Positions 27,174 through 36,177 of a stretch of 64,000 bases of DNA are shown here, piece by piece (the stretch's first letter is position 1; each line of letters opens with the position of its first letter). A model generated the notes under the pieces. The model did not search any database. It was not told where the DNA came from and saw only the letters and a list, made by a program, of their open reading frames with translations. This stretch comes from Ideonella alba (GTDB taxonomy: Bacteria > Pseudomonadota > Gammaproteobacteria > Burkholderiales > Burkholderiaceae_C). The DNA lies in the NCBI RefSeq assembly GCF_018069875.1, contig NZ_JAGQDF010000009.1:1-64000 (forward strand), written 5' to 3'. The position numbers were made by a program, and so were the translations under genes.

Positions 27174-27674
27174 TCAGCGCGTGCGACCAAAGCGCAGGTT
27201 CAACTCGACCACCCAGGCCAGCATGCCCAGGATCAGCGCGCCGTGCAGGGCCAGCATCAGGCCCTGCGGCAGGTGCGGTGGTTGCAGCTTCTGCGCCTGG
27301 ACGATCAGCAGGTGCAGGCCCAGCGGATAGGCGGCCAGCAGCGTCGCCATCACCTTGGCGCGCACCCCCATGGCCGCGAGCGTGTCAGCGCGGCGCTCGG
27401 GAGCCAGCCAGTAGGCCTTCTGGGGGATGCTCAGCCGCTGGCCCTCGCGCCCGGCCAGCAGGCCCATGCCGTAGCCCAGGGGCAGGGGCAGGCCCACGGC
27501 GAGCAGCGTCATCATCCACAGGTGCCGGTTGCGCTCACCGTAGCCGGTGGCTTCGCCCAGCGCGCCGAAACCCGTGGCGATCTGCGAGGGCAGCGCCAGG
27601 CCGGTCCCCCAGATCGCGGCGGCGGCTGCGGCCACCGTGGCCAGCAGCAGCGCATCGATCAGACGCGGGTTCAT
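27174..27674 (-). CDS. DUF1648-like membrane protein (166 aa)
   Basis: A 166-residue protein with about four membrane helices. The segment GTGLALPSQIATGFGALGEATGYG followed by a helix resembles the DUF1648 domain found in SdpI-type immunity proteins, where a motif of the form LPxxIPxHFNxxGxxD precedes a helix; the fit here is partial. The frame runs on upstream, but the ATG at 27674 lies just after the SPFH stop and starts a membrane helix. Second gene of the SPFH operon. SdpI-like proteins protect against membrane-active peptides, so an envelope-stress role is conceivable but unproven. Confidence 0.7.
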   Translation of the reverse strand: MNPRLIDALLLATVAAAAAAIWGTGLALPSQIATGFGALGEATGYGERNRHLWMMTLLAVGLPLPLGYGMGLLAGREGQRLSIPQKAYWLAPERRADTLAAMGVRAKVMATLLAAYPLGLHLLIVQAQKLQPPHLPQGLMLALHGALILGMLAWVVELNLRFGRTR

Positions 27675-27693
27675 GGCGGCTCTCCACCGGGGG

Positions 27694-28584
27694 TCAGTTG
27701 TAGAGCGTGCCGGTGTTGACGATCGGCTGCGTGTCCTTGTCCGAGCACAGCACGACCAGCAGGTTGCTGACCATCGCGGCCTTGCGCTCGTCGTCGAGCT
27801 GCACGATCTCGCGCTCGGACAGGCCCTTGAGCGCCGCCTCGACCATGCTGACCGCGCCATGCACGATCTTGGTCCGCGCGGCGATCACCGCCTCGGCCTG
27901 CTGGCGCCGCAGCATCGCCTGGGCGATCTCGGGCGCATAGGCCAGATGGGTCAGCTTGGCGTCCACCACGCGCACGCCGGCCGGCCCGAAGCGCTGCTGC
28001 AGTTCGGCCTGCAGCGCCTGCGCCACCTCGTCCAGGCTGCCGCGCAGCGTGGGCTCCTGGCCGGCGTCGGCGTCGACATCGCCGTCGTCATAGGCGTAGC
28101 GCGAGGCCAGGTGGCGCAGTGCGCTCTCGGCCTGCAAGGCGACGAAGCGCTCCACGTCATCCACCGAGAAACTGGCCTGCGCGGTGTCATGCACCTGCCA
28201 GACCACGGCCGCGGCGATCTCGACCGGGTTGCCGCGCTTGTCATTGACCTTCAGGGTGCTCATGTTGAGCGTGCGGGCGCGCAGCGACACGGTGCGCTTG
28301 AGCAGCAGCGGATTGCTCCAGCGCAGGCCTTCGCGGCGATCGGTGCCCTGGTACGCGCCGAACAGCATCAGCAGCGCGCCGGTGTTGGGCTGCAGCATGT
28401 ACAGACCCGAGGCCAGAAGGACCGCCAGTACCACCGACACCCCCATGACCAGAAACGACCCGCGGTCATCGGCCAGCTGGAAGACCTGCCAGGCCGCGGT
28501 GCCCGCGAGCCCCGCGATCAGCAGCACGATGGGGTAGCCACTGGTGGTGGTCGCCGAGCGTTCGACGTGCTCCGAGCGGTCCAT
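27694..28584 (-). CDS. SPFH/band 7 domain membrane protein
   Basis: A 296-residue stomatin/prohibitin-class protein. Two N-terminal membrane helices (about 20-38 and 45-66) precede the SPFH domain, with [17 protein letters not shown] at its start and [18 protein letters not shown] and [13 protein letters not shown] inside; a charged Ala/Glu-rich helix ([16 protein letters not shown]) follows. Proteins of this class form large oligomeric rings or microdomains in membranes and often control proteases or stress responses. It leads a four-gene operon with its own AT-rich promoter. A clear AGGAGA ribosome-binding site precedes the ATG at 28584. Confidence 0.88.
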   Translation of the reverse strand: MDRSEHVERSATTTSGYPIVLLIAGLAGTAAWQVFQLADDRGSFLVMGVSVVLAVLLASGLYMLQPNTGALLMLFGAYQGTDRREGLRWSNPLLLKRTVSLRARTLNMSTLKVNDKRGNPVEIAAAVVWQVHDTAQASFSVDDVERFVALQAESALRHLASRYAYDDGDVDADAGQEPTLRGSLDEVAQALQAELQQRFGPAGVRVVDAKLTHLAYAPEIAQAMLRRQQAEAVIAARTKIVHGAVSMVEAALKGLSEREIVQLDDERKAAMVSNLLVVLCSDKDTQPIVNTGTLYN

Positions 28585-28599
28585 GAAGGTCTCCTGGAT

Positions 28600-28623
28600 A
28601 TTATATCAAAGTGATATCACTTT
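28600..28623 (-). promoter_or_regulatory. Promoter of the SPFH operon with a perfect 16-bp palindrome
   Basis: On the minus strand TATAAT (complement of 28600-28605) lies 15 bases before the SPFH start, a consensus -10 box rare in this GC-rich window. Directly upstream, 28608-28623 is the perfect palindrome AAAGTGATATCACTTT, and GATAT recurs across the -10. A protein bound there would cover the -10/-35 spacer and block transcription. The operon's own RHH protein is the prime candidate. Confidence 0.65.
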
Positions 28624-28664
28624 AGGCCGGCTTTCAGCAGCCGTCAAGCCTCCTGGTTCGGCGC

Positions 28665-30806
28665 TCAGAGATTGCCGGCGAACAGTTTGCGGATGAACAG
28701 CTGCTTGAAGTCGGTGGCCTCGTCCAGGCCCAGGCGCTGCAGATAGGCGGGCGGGGCCTCGCGGTTCTCCCACAGCGCCTTGAGCGCCAGCCGCACCAGA
28801 TCCACCGGATGCTCGGTGGCCTTCTTCAGGCGCTTGAGGGCGCGCACGATGTGCAGCTCGTCGGCGGTCAGGTCGGTGCCGAAGGGGAAGTCGGGCAGGG
28901 CGCCGGCCTCGCTCCAGGGGTGGAGCCGGCTGTCGAGCGTGGCGGGCAGGTTGTGGCGGTGCGCCTCGGGCACCTGCCAGCCGGCCTCCAGCTTGCCGTG
29001 CGACTGCGCGGCACGGATCAGCTCGTCCTGGAAGCGCGAATCGGCGATGCAGATCAGGCGCTTGACCACGTCGCCATCGGACTGGCCGCGCAGGTCGGCC
29101 ACGCCGTACTCGGTGATGACGATGTCGCGCAGGTGGCGCGGGATGGTCGCGTGGCCATAGGACCAGACGATGCTGCTCTTCAGGCCGTCCCGGTGCTCGT
29201 GGGTGGCGCGCAGCATCAGGATCGAGCGTGCGTCGGGCAGCGCATGCGCCATCGCCACGAAGTTGTACTGGCCGCCCACGCCCGAGACCACCTGACCGCT
29301 CTCCAGGCCGTCGGACACCGCCGCGCCCAGCAGCGTCACCATCATCGTGGTGTTGATGAACGAGGCCTGGCGGCGCTGGGCGCGCTTCAACTCCATCTCG
29401 CCGCGGTGCTGGCCGTAGAGCTGGTTGATGAAGTCGATGCGCGTCATGTCGATCTTCGCCAGCCGGCTGCGCGGCAGGTGGCGCAGGCGCTCGTAGAAGT
29501 CGCCCGGGCCGAGGAAGAAGCCGCCGGTCATGAACACGCCATGCGCCAGCCGCGTGCCCAGCCAGGTCGAGCAGATCGCCTCGAAGGCGTCGCCATCGTC
29601 CAGGTCGTTGCGCAGGCGGGTGTCGCCGTCAACGAGCTCATGCCCTTCGCGCCGCAGGCCGGCCTTCAGGATGCCGAAGCGGCCCAGGAAGTCCAGGTCG
29701 CGCTGGCGCAGCGGCGAGTCGATGCGCCCGGCAGCCTGCAGCGCCCGCAGCGTGTCGGGGGTGACGGCCAGGTCGGGGATGCGGCCGGCGTTGATCAGCT
29801 CCTGCAGCACCGCGTCATCGAACACCTCGCGCCGCACGATGCCGGCTTCCATCAGCTGCAGGAAGCCGTTGACGAACATCTCCGAGCAGCCGTAGAGGCC
29901 CTGCTCGAAGCGGCCGGTCTCCCGGCCGTCCAGACCGTCGGGACACAGCGTGGTCAGGATGCGGCGGTAGTCGGCCCCCTGGCGCTCGCGCAGGATCAGC
30001 GCCTGGGCGATCGCATCGCCCAGCGAGCCGATGCCGATCTGCAGCGTGCCGCCATCGCGCACCAGGCTGGAGGCGTGCAGGCCGATCGCATAGTCGGCGG
30101 TGCTGACCTTGCCATTGGGCGGCGCGAACAGCTCGTGGGTGCCGCGTGGGTCGGTGACCACGATGTCGAAGAAGTCCGGCCCCACCTCGGCATGGTTGGG
30201 CATGAAGGGCATGCGCTGGTTGACCACGCCCACCTTCAGCAGCGGCAGGCCCTGGGCGGCGTAGCGCTCGGCGATCTCGAAGGTGAGGTCGGGGTTGCTG
30301 GACAGCGACAGCTGCCAGTGGGCGCCTTCGCCCTCGCTGGCCACCGCCTGGGCGATCACGTTCATGCCCTGCAGCGCCATGTCGCGGGCGACGAAGGTGT
30401 AGTTGGTGCTGATGTAGCCCTGCTGGGCAGCGGCGTTGCCCAGGTAGTCGCCGGTCTTCAGGAAGAACTCGCGCACCTCGATGTGGGCGGGCAGGGTGCC
30501 GGCGCGGCTGTCCTTCACGTAGTCCAGGTCGGGGTAGTCGGCGAACACGCGCTCGACCAGCGGCGCCAGGAAGTGCCGCTCCAGTTCGCTCTTGCCCACC
30601 GGTTTCTCCAGCGACAGCGCGGTGACGATGCGCAGCCGCCGCGTGTCCTGGGCCTTGAGCCGGCGGTAGAGCGCATTGACGAAGGGGTTGGGCTTGCCGA
30701 TGCCCAGCGGGATGCCCAGCACGATGTCGCCGCTCACCCGGTCCAGCACCGCGTCCACCGCGCGGTCCAGGTCATCCATCACGAGGGGGGCGGCGGTCGG
30801 GCTCAT
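28665..30806 (-). CDS. Acetyl-CoA hydrolase/transferase-family protein (713 aa)
   Basis: A CoA-transferase-fold protein with the C-terminal acetyl-CoA hydrolase/transferase domain, including SGVGGQYNFVAMAHAL and VITEYGVADLRGQSD, the best-conserved blocks of that family. Such enzymes move CoA between acyl groups through a glutamyl-CoA intermediate. At 713 residues it is longer than the usual 430-640; the extra length includes the C-terminal DELHIVRALKRLKKATEHP region. The ATG at 30806 gives a sensible N-terminus, while the frame upstream is low-complexity. The gene stands alone between the SPFH operon and a divergent GGDEF gene. The acyl substrate is unknown. Confidence 0.85.
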   Translation of the reverse strand: MSPTAAPLVMDDLDRAVDAVLDRVSGDIVLGIPLGIGKPNPFVNALYRRLKAQDTRRLRIVTALSLEKPVGKSELERHFLAPLVERVFADYPDLDYVKDSRAGTLPAHIEVREFFLKTGDYLGNAAAQQGYISTNYTFVARDMALQGMNVIAQAVASEGEGAHWQLSLSSNPDLTFEIAERYAAQGLPLLKVGVVNQRMPFMPNHAEVGPDFFDIVVTDPRGTHELFAPPNGKVSTADYAIGLHASSLVRDGGTLQIGIGSLGDAIAQALILRERQGADYRRILTTLCPDGLDGRETGRFEQGLYGCSEMFVNGFLQLMEAGIVRREVFDDAVLQELINAGRIPDLAVTPDTLRALQAAGRIDSPLRQRDLDFLGRFGILKAGLRREGHELVDGDTRLRNDLDDGDAFEAICSTWLGTRLAHGVFMTGGFFLGPGDFYERLRHLPRSRLAKIDMTRIDFINQLYGQHRGEMELKRAQRRQASFINTTMMVTLLGAAVSDGLESGQVVSGVGGQYNFVAMAHALPDARSILMLRATHEHRDGLKSSIVWSYGHATIPRHLRDIVITEYGVADLRGQSDGDVVKRLICIADSRFQDELIRAAQSHGKLEAGWQVPEAHRHNLPATLDSRLHPWSEAGALPDFPFGTDLTADELHIVRALKRLKKATEHPVDLVRLALKALWENREAPPAYLQRLGLDEATDFKQLFIRKLFAGNL

Positions 30807-30968
30807 GGTCTCCTTGTCTCGCGCCGGGTGGGCGCCTGGGGCGCAGTGTCGTGCACCGGCGCGGTGCGGGCCTTGACGCCGGGCAAGACCGGCGCCGGCG
30901 CGCCGGCCGTTGCCTTTGTCACGCGGGGGCGCGCCGAGATCGCCACAGCGCCACGGCTTTGTGATGCA

Positions 30969-31811
30969 ATGTCTGCCTCGTCCACGAACGACCGTCGCAT
31001 CTTGACCCGCTCGTCCACCGCCACCCCGCTGACACAACGCCTGGCCCTGGCGGCCATCCGCCTGGGCACCGGTGGGGCGTGGATCTTCGAGCTCAGCGTC
31101 GGCCTGGCCGTGGCGCTGGCGGTGGCCACGCTGCTGGTGCTGCTCGATGGCATGAGCTGGGGCACCGCGGTGCTGGCCGGTGTGCTGGCCCTGGTGCCGG
31201 CGCTGCTGGCCGGCGGGGTGGCCCTGCACCTGGCGCGGGCGCTGGCCGAATCACAGCAGCAGCGCGAGATGCTGATGCTTGACGAAGACCTCACCGGCGT
31301 TAGCTCGCGGCGCCAGTTCCTGCGCCTGGCCGAGCGCGAGTGGTCACGCTGCCGCCGCTACGGCGATGACGGCGCGCTGCTGCTGATCGACACCGACCAC
31401 CTCAAGCGCATCAACGACGGCCTGGGCCTGCGCTGCGGCGACGCCGTGCTGCTGGAGGTCACCCGCCGCGTCAACGCCACGCTGCGCCAGTCCGACCTGC
31501 TGGGCCGCTTCGGCGGCGCCGAGCTGGCGGTCTTCCTGCCCCACACCGACCCGCTGGGCGCACTGGACGCCGCCGAGCGCATCCGCCAGCAGGTGGCCGG
31601 CGCGGCCTTCCGCTGGGAGCAGTCGCACCTGGTGGTCACGGTCAGCGTGGGTGTGTCGGCGGTGCATGTCAACCAGGCCTCGCTGGACGCCCAGATCCAG
31701 GAAGCCGAGGCGGCACTGGAGCTGGCCAAGGACGCCGGCCGCAACTGCGTGCGCGCCGCCCCCATCATTCCGCGCCCCTCGGGCGAAACGGCGCCGGCCG
31801 CGCGCAGCTGA
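30969..31811 (+). CDS. GGDEF-domain protein with degenerate active site
   Basis: A 280-residue protein with two N-terminal membrane helices (about 37-60 and 64-92) and a C-terminal GGDEF domain (about 102-265). The metal-binding start is good (LLLIDTDHLKRINDGLGLRCGD), but the signature loop is GGAEL at 182-186 where active diguanylate cyclases have GG(D/E)EF. The product-binding I-site RxxD is intact (Arg173-Asp176), five residues before the loop. It may therefore bind cyclic di-GMP without making it. It is divergent from the CoA-transferase gene, with 162 bases between. No partner EAL domain nearby. Confidence 0.88.
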   Translation: MSASSTNDRRILTRSSTATPLTQRLALAAIRLGTGGAWIFELSVGLAVALAVATLLVLLDGMSWGTAVLAGVLALVPALLAGGVALHLARALAESQQQREMLMLDEDLTGVSSRRQFLRLAEREWSRCRRYGDDGALLLIDTDHLKRINDGLGLRCGDAVLLEVTRRVNATLRQSDLLGRFGGAELAVFLPHTDPLGALDAAERIRQQVAGAAFRWEQSHLVVTVSVGVSAVHVNQASLDAQIQEAEAALELAKDAGRNCVRAAPIIPRPSGETAPAARS

Positions 31812-31823
31812 GGGCCGCGCCGA

Positions 31824-32594
31824 TCAGGCCGGCACGCGGTAGGTCTGCGGGCCGACCAGGTCGATGCCGCAGGCCAGCGTGCGCACCCAGGCGATGAACT
31901 CCTTGACTGCCGGGCCGGCCAGCGGCGCGCCGTGCTGCGGCACGATCATGTCGATCGCCATCGGCTCGACCATGTCGGCCCATAGGCGCAGCACCTTGTT
32001 CGACACCATGTAGCGGCGGTGGAAGGCCTCCATGCGCGGCAGCAGCGGCGCCAACGCGGTGGCCGGCTGCTTGGCGTCCTGGCCGCCGCCCAGCGACACA
32101 CCCAGGTCACCCGAGAAAAGAATCCTGCTGATCGGGTCGTAGAACTGGAAGTTGCCTTCGGCGTGCAGGAAGTGCGCCGGCAGCGCGACCAGTTCGCTGT
32201 TGCCAATGGGAATGCGCATGCCGCTGTCCGGAATGCCCACCACGCGGCCGGCGGTCTTGCCCGGCTTGCAGAAGTGCGGCACGAAGCGCTCCCAGATGGT
32301 GGAGACGTAGATCTTGGCCTGCGTGGACGTGGTCCAGCGGTCCAGCGAACCGATGATGTCCGGGTCGGCGTGCGAGGCCACGATCGCCGACAGCTTGTGC
32401 GGCGGAAAGTGCTGCGTCATCGTCAGGTACAGCTCGCTGTAGGCGAGGTTGCCGCCCGGGTCGATGATCGCGCCGGTGTCGTCGTTGACGACCAGGAACT
32501 GGTTGGACTGCACCGCCTCCGCCGCATGGTCATCGGCCAGGTCGGTGAACATGAGGCACTTGTGGCTGCCGTGTTGGTAGAGGGTGACGGGCAT
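31824..32594 (-). CDS. Metallo-beta-lactamase-fold di-iron protein (FDP/ODP-like)
   Basis: A 256-residue beta-lactamase-fold protein resembling the di-iron domain of flavodiiron proteins but lacking a flavodoxin domain. Ligand motifs are ASHADPDIIGS (His-x-Asp-x-Asp-like), the later LPAHFLHAEGNFQFYD (His), LFSGDLGVS (Asp) and VPQHGAP (His). Stand-alone versions are called oxygen-binding di-iron proteins and are thought to sense or reduce O2. The canonical motif is HxExD, so SHADPD is a variation. No rubredoxin or chemotaxis gene is adjacent. Its stop lies 13 bases from the convergent GGDEF gene. Confidence 0.78.
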   Translation of the reverse strand: MPVTLYQHGSHKCLMFTDLADDHAAEAVQSNQFLVVNDDTGAIIDPGGNLAYSELYLTMTQHFPPHKLSAIVASHADPDIIGSLDRWTTSTQAKIYVSTIWERFVPHFCKPGKTAGRVVGIPDSGMRIPIGNSELVALPAHFLHAEGNFQFYDPISRILFSGDLGVSLGGGQDAKQPATALAPLLPRMEAFHRRYMVSNKVLRLWADMVEPMAIDMIVPQHGAPLAGPAVKEFIAWVRTLACGIDLVGPQTYRVPA

Positions 32595-32636
32595 GCGGCA
32601 CTGTAGCCGTTGAAGCCGCCTTGCACTTGATCTTGG

Positions 32637-33578
32637 TTAAGGCGAAATCGCTTGCAGCGCGGCCTGGCACAGCGCTGGCGCGTCCAGCTGGTCGATCGGC
32701 AGCGCTTGCCGCACCATGCCCCGCAGCCAGGTCAGCTGCCGCTTGGCCAGCTGGCGGGTCGCGGTCGCGCCCCGGGTGGCCACGTCGGTGCGCAGCGCCG
32801 CGCCCGCCAGACCGGCGTCCAGCGCCTCCCAGGCCTGGCGGTAGCCGACGCAGCGCATCGAGGCCAGGCCCGGGTGCAGGTCGCCGCGCGCGCGCAGCGC
32901 CTGCACCTCGTCCAGCAGCCCGGCGTCCAGCATCTGGGCAAAGCGCTGGCCGATGCGGGCATGCAGCCAGGCGCGGTCCACGGGCTCCAGCGAGATCAGC
33001 TGGTGGGTCAGTCCGCGGGAGCGCGGGCCGGTGTGGAAGGCCGACAGCGGCCGGCCGCTCTGGCGCCACACCTCCAGCGCGCGCTGGATGCGCTGGGCAT
33101 CGGTGGCGTGCAGGCGCGCGGCGGTGACCGGGTCGACCTGGGCCAGCTCGGCGTGCAGGGCCGGCCAGCCGCGCTCGGCCGCCTCGGCGTCCAGCGCGGC
33201 GCGGATCGCCGGGTCGCTGGCCGGGATCTCGTCCAGGCCGTCGATCAGCGCCTTGAAGTACAGCATCGTGCCGCCCACCAGCAGCGGCAGGCGGCCCCGG
33301 TCGCGGATCTCGGTGATCAGCTGGGTGGCGTCCTGCACGAAGCGGGCGGCTGAATAGGCCCCGGTGGGCTCGATCAGGTCGATCAGGTGGTGCGGCACCG
33401 CGGCGCGCTCGGCCGTGCTGGGCTTGGCGGTGCCGATGTCCATGCCGCGGTAGACCAGGGCCGAGTCGACGCTGACCACCTCTAGCGGCAGCCGCTCGGC
33501 CAGCGCCAGCGCCAGCGCGGTCTTGCCCGACGCGGTCGGCCCGGCCAGGCCGACCCAGTCAATGGCCGGGTTCACCAT
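32637..33578 (-). CDS. miaA: tRNA dimethylallyltransferase
   Basis: A 313-residue MiaA, which adds the dimethylallyl group to A37 of tRNAs reading UNN codons. The P-loop [16 protein letters not shown], the [16 protein letters not shown] segment with the catalytic Asp, and GYRQAWEAL and [13 protein letters not shown] near the end are all characteristic. It overlaps the end of the upstream Bcr-type MFS gene by 20 bases. Its position near mutL on the same strand recalls the mutL-miaA neighbourhood of many proteobacteria. Confidence 0.96.
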   Translation of the reverse strand: MVNPAIDWVGLAGPTASGKTALALALAERLPLEVVSVDSALVYRGMDIGTAKPSTAERAAVPHHLIDLIEPTGAYSAARFVQDATQLITEIRDRGRLPLLVGGTMLYFKALIDGLDEIPASDPAIRAALDAEAAERGWPALHAELAQVDPVTAARLHATDAQRIQRALEVWRQSGRPLSAFHTGPRSRGLTHQLISLEPVDRAWLHARIGQRFAQMLDAGLLDEVQALRARGDLHPGLASMRCVGYRQAWEALDAGLAGAALRTDVATRGATATRQLAKRQLTWLRGMVRQALPIDQLDAPALCQAALQAISP

Positions 33579-34797
33579 GCCGGCGCACCAGCGTCCAGGC
33601 GATCAGCGCGGTCACCGCCGCCGGCACCGCCACGCCCCAGCCCAGCATCGCCAGCGAGCCGTCCAACGCGCGGCCCAGCCACAGGCCCATGCCGAAGGCC
33701 ACCAGCGCCAGGATGAAGCCGGCCAGCGCCGAGGCCGTGCCCGCGGCGCGCGGGAAGGGCGCCACCGCACCCACCTGGCCGCAGGGCTGGTGAAAGCCAT
33801 GGCCCCAGCTGTACAGCCACTGCGCGCCGATCACCAGCGGCACCGAGCGCACATCGGCCAGGCCCAGCGCCAGCATCGACAGCCCGCCGGCCAGTGTGAA
33901 GAAGCCGCCCACCCAGGCCGCACCGGCCAGACCGCGCCGGGGCAGCAGGCGCCGGCAGTGGAAGGTGCCGGCGATGTAGGCCAGCGAGCAGGTGGCCAGC
34001 GTCACGCCGTACTGCGCGGTGCTCATGCCCAGCGTGCCGATGTAGACGAAGGAGGTGCCGGCCAGCAGCACGTACAGCCCGGCATAGGTGCTGGCCACCA
34101 GCAGCGCCCAGGCGCGAAAGCCCGGGTGCGCGGCGATCTCGGCCAGGCGGCGCAGCAGCGGGCCGGGCGCGGTGGCCTGCGGGTCGCGGCGCGGCGCGGT
34201 CTCGGGCAGCTTCAGCACCACGAAGACCAGGATCGCCGCGCTGCACAGCGACAGCGCCGTCATCGAGCTGCGCCAGCCGCCCCAGGCGGCCAGCAGCCCG
34301 CCCACGGTGGGCGAGGCAAAGGCGATCACCCCCAGGCCCGACAGGCCCTGGCTCATGACCGTGGCGCCCTGGTGCGGCTCGAACAGGTCGCGCACCATCG
34401 CCCGCGCACAGACCACCGAGGCCGCCAGCCCCACGCCCTGCACCGCGCGCAGCGCGATGAACACGACGATGTCGCCGGCCAGCGCCGCACCGGCGGCGCC
34501 GGCCGCATGCAGGGCCAGGCCGCCCAGCAGCACCGGCCGGCGGCCGAAGCGGTCGGACAGTGGACCCATCACCAGCTGGCCGGCGCCAAAGGCCAGCAGC
34601 AGCGCGGCCATCGTCATCTGCACCCGCTCCATCGGCGCGTCCAGGCCGGCCTTGAGCAGCGGCAGCGCCGGCAGGTAGAGGTCGGTGGTGATCGGCTGCA
34701 GGCCCAGCAGCAGGGCCAGCGCCAGCACCACCACCTGCGGCGGCAGCGCGCGGGCGGCGGCGTTCAGCGGGACGGCCGCCACCTCAGAAGCGTTCAT
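33559..34797 (-). CDS. Bcr/CflA-type MFS drug exporter
   Basis: A 412-residue 12-helix MFS protein of the Bcr/CflA subfamily. [14 protein letters not shown] in helix 1 and [17 protein letters not shown] in the loop after helix 2 are the standard signatures; [23 protein letters not shown] is the helix-4 motif. It exports drugs or metabolites by proton antiport. The ATG at 34797 overlaps the end of the pseudouridine synthase gene by 14 bases, and the 3' end overlaps miaA, which makes these genes one coupled operon. Confidence 0.9.
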   Translation of the reverse strand: MNASEVAAVPLNAAARALPPQVVVLALALLLGLQPITTDLYLPALPLLKAGLDAPMERVQMTMAALLLAFGAGQLVMGPLSDRFGRRPVLLGGLALHAAGAAGAALAGDIVVFIALRAVQGVGLAASVVCARAMVRDLFEPHQGATVMSQGLSGLGVIAFASPTVGGLLAAWGGWRSSMTALSLCSAAILVFVVLKLPETAPRRDPQATAPGPLLRRLAEIAAHPGFRAWALLVASTYAGLYVLLAGTSFVYIGTLGMSTAQYGVTLATCSLAYIAGTFHCRRLLPRRGLAGAAWVGGFFTLAGGLSMLALGLADVRSVPLVIGAQWLYSWGHGFHQPCGQVGAVAPFPRAAGTASALAGFILALVAFGMGLWLGRALDGSLAMLGWGVAVPAAVTALIAWTLVRRHGEPGH

Positions 34798-36127
34798 CGT
34801 CACGCAGGTAGCGCCACTCACCCACCGGCAGCTTGCCCAGCACCACCGAGCCGATGCGTACCCGTTTGAGCGCCAGCACCTTCAGCCCGACCAGCTCGCA
34901 CATGCGGCGGATCTGGCGCTTGCGGCCCTCGCGCAGCACGAAGCGCAGCTGGTCTTCGTTGGCCCAGCTGACCTTGGCGGGCTTGAGCTTCACGCCGTCG
35001 AGCTCCAGGCCATGGTTCAGGCGCTGCAGGTCGGCCTCGGGCAGCTGTTCGCCGCGGGTGTATTCCACCCGCACCAGGTACTCCTTCTCGACGGTCGAGT
35101 CGTCGCCGATCAGGTGCTTGGCGATGCGGCCGTCCTGGGTCAGCACCAGCAGGCCGGTGGAGTCGATGTCCAGCCGACCGGCCGGCGCCAGGCCGCGCGC
35201 ATGACCCGGATGGAAGGGCTTGCGCGCCGGGTCGTCGGCCCAGTGGTTGGCCGGCGTGACCAGCACGCTGGCGGGCTCATAACCGTCCTCGGCCTGGCCG
35301 GACACATAGCCGATCGGCTTGTGCAGCAGGATCGTCACCCGTTTGGCCTGCTGGGTGCGGGCGGCGGGGTCGATCTCGATCGCGGCGTCGGGCGCCACGC
35401 GCTGGCCCAGCGTGGCCATCTGGCCGCCCACCTTCACCCAGCCGGCCTCGATCCACTCGTCGGCCTCGCGGCGCGAGGCCAGGCCGCGCTCGGCCAGGAC
35501 CTTAGACAGGCGCTCGCCGGCGCCCTCGGGCGCCAGGCGAGGCGGCACCACGCGCTCACCGGCCGCCGGGTCGCGGCGCGGGCGGTCGGTGCGCGGGCGA
35601 AACTCGTCGCGCCCCTCGGGCCATCCCTCTGGCCGCGCCTCGCGCGGCGGGCGCGGGTTGGGCGGGCGGCCCGGGCGGTCGCCGCGCTCGGCGCGGGGGT
35701 CGCGTTCCTCGCGGCGTGGGCCGCGGGGTTCGGCCCGGGCGCCTTCGCGACCTTCAGGCCGTGGGCCCTCGCGCCGTTCAGCCCTCGGGCCATCACGTCG
35801 TTCAGGGCGGGGGCCATCACGCCACTCCGGGCGCGGGCCGTCGCGCCGATCCCCCTGCGGTGGGCCGCGGCGGTCGTCGCGGGGCGCGGTGTTCCGGTCA
35901 TTGCGGCGCTCATCTCGGCGATCGTCGCGGCGGGGCGGGCGGCCATCGTGGTGCGGCGGGCGGCGATCGTCACCGCGCGGTCCCCCCTCGCTGCGGGGCG
36001 CGTAGCTGACCTTGACGGCCGGGTCGACCACCACCGTGGGCTCGGTCGGGGCGGGTGTGTCGGGCGTGGCGGCCGGGCTGGCTGCGGCGCGGCGCGGCTT
36101 GCGCTGGATGTCGCGTTCGGAACGCAT
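34784..36127 (-). CDS. RluF-type 23S rRNA pseudouridine synthase with long charged N-terminal tail
   Basis: A 447-residue protein in two parts. Residues about 205-447 are an S4 domain ([21 protein letters not shown]) plus an RsuA/RluF-family synthase with the catalytic Asp in [17 protein letters not shown] and the end [31 protein letters not shown]. It resembles RluF, which modifies 23S rRNA near position 2604. The first 200 residues are almost entirely Arg, Asp, Pro and Gly and must be disordered; they include five 8-residue repeats. Tails of this sort occur in some proteobacterial RluB/RluF homologues and may aid RNA binding. First gene before the MFS/miaA pair. Confidence 0.9.
   Translation of the reverse strand: MRSERDIQRKPRRAAASPAATPDTPAPTEPTVVVDPAVKVSYAPRSEGGPRGDDRRPPHHDGRPPRRDDRRDERRNDRNTAPRDDRRGPPQGDRRDGPRPEWRDGPRPERRDGPRAERREGPRPEGREGARAEPRGPRREERDPRAERGDRPGRPPNPRPPREARPEGWPEGRDEFRPRTDRPRRDPAAGERVVPPRLAPEGAGERLSKVLAERGLASRREADEWIEAGWVKVGGQMATLGQRVAPDAAIEIDPAARTQQAKRVTILLHKPIGYVSGQAEDGYEPASVLVTPANHWADDPARKPFHPGHARGLAPAGRLDIDSTGLLVLTQDGRIAKHLIGDDSTVEKEYLVRVEYTRGEQLPEADLQRLNHGLELDGVKLKPAKVSWANEDQLRFVLREGRKRQIRRMCELVGLKVLALKRVRIGSVVLGKLPVGEWRYLRDDERF
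35726..35845. repeat. Five imperfect 24-bp tandem repeats inside the pseudouridine synthase gene
   Basis: Residues 95-134 of the protein read as five 8-residue units of the type RDGPRPER, giving 24-bp DNA repeats in tandem. Such repeats can gain or lose units by slippage without changing frame, so the tail length may vary between strains. Confidence 0.75.
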
Positions 36128-36177
36128 CGGGAACCTTCGTCGGGGCGGGGCCGCGGCGGGCCCAATCGCGTATTGTC

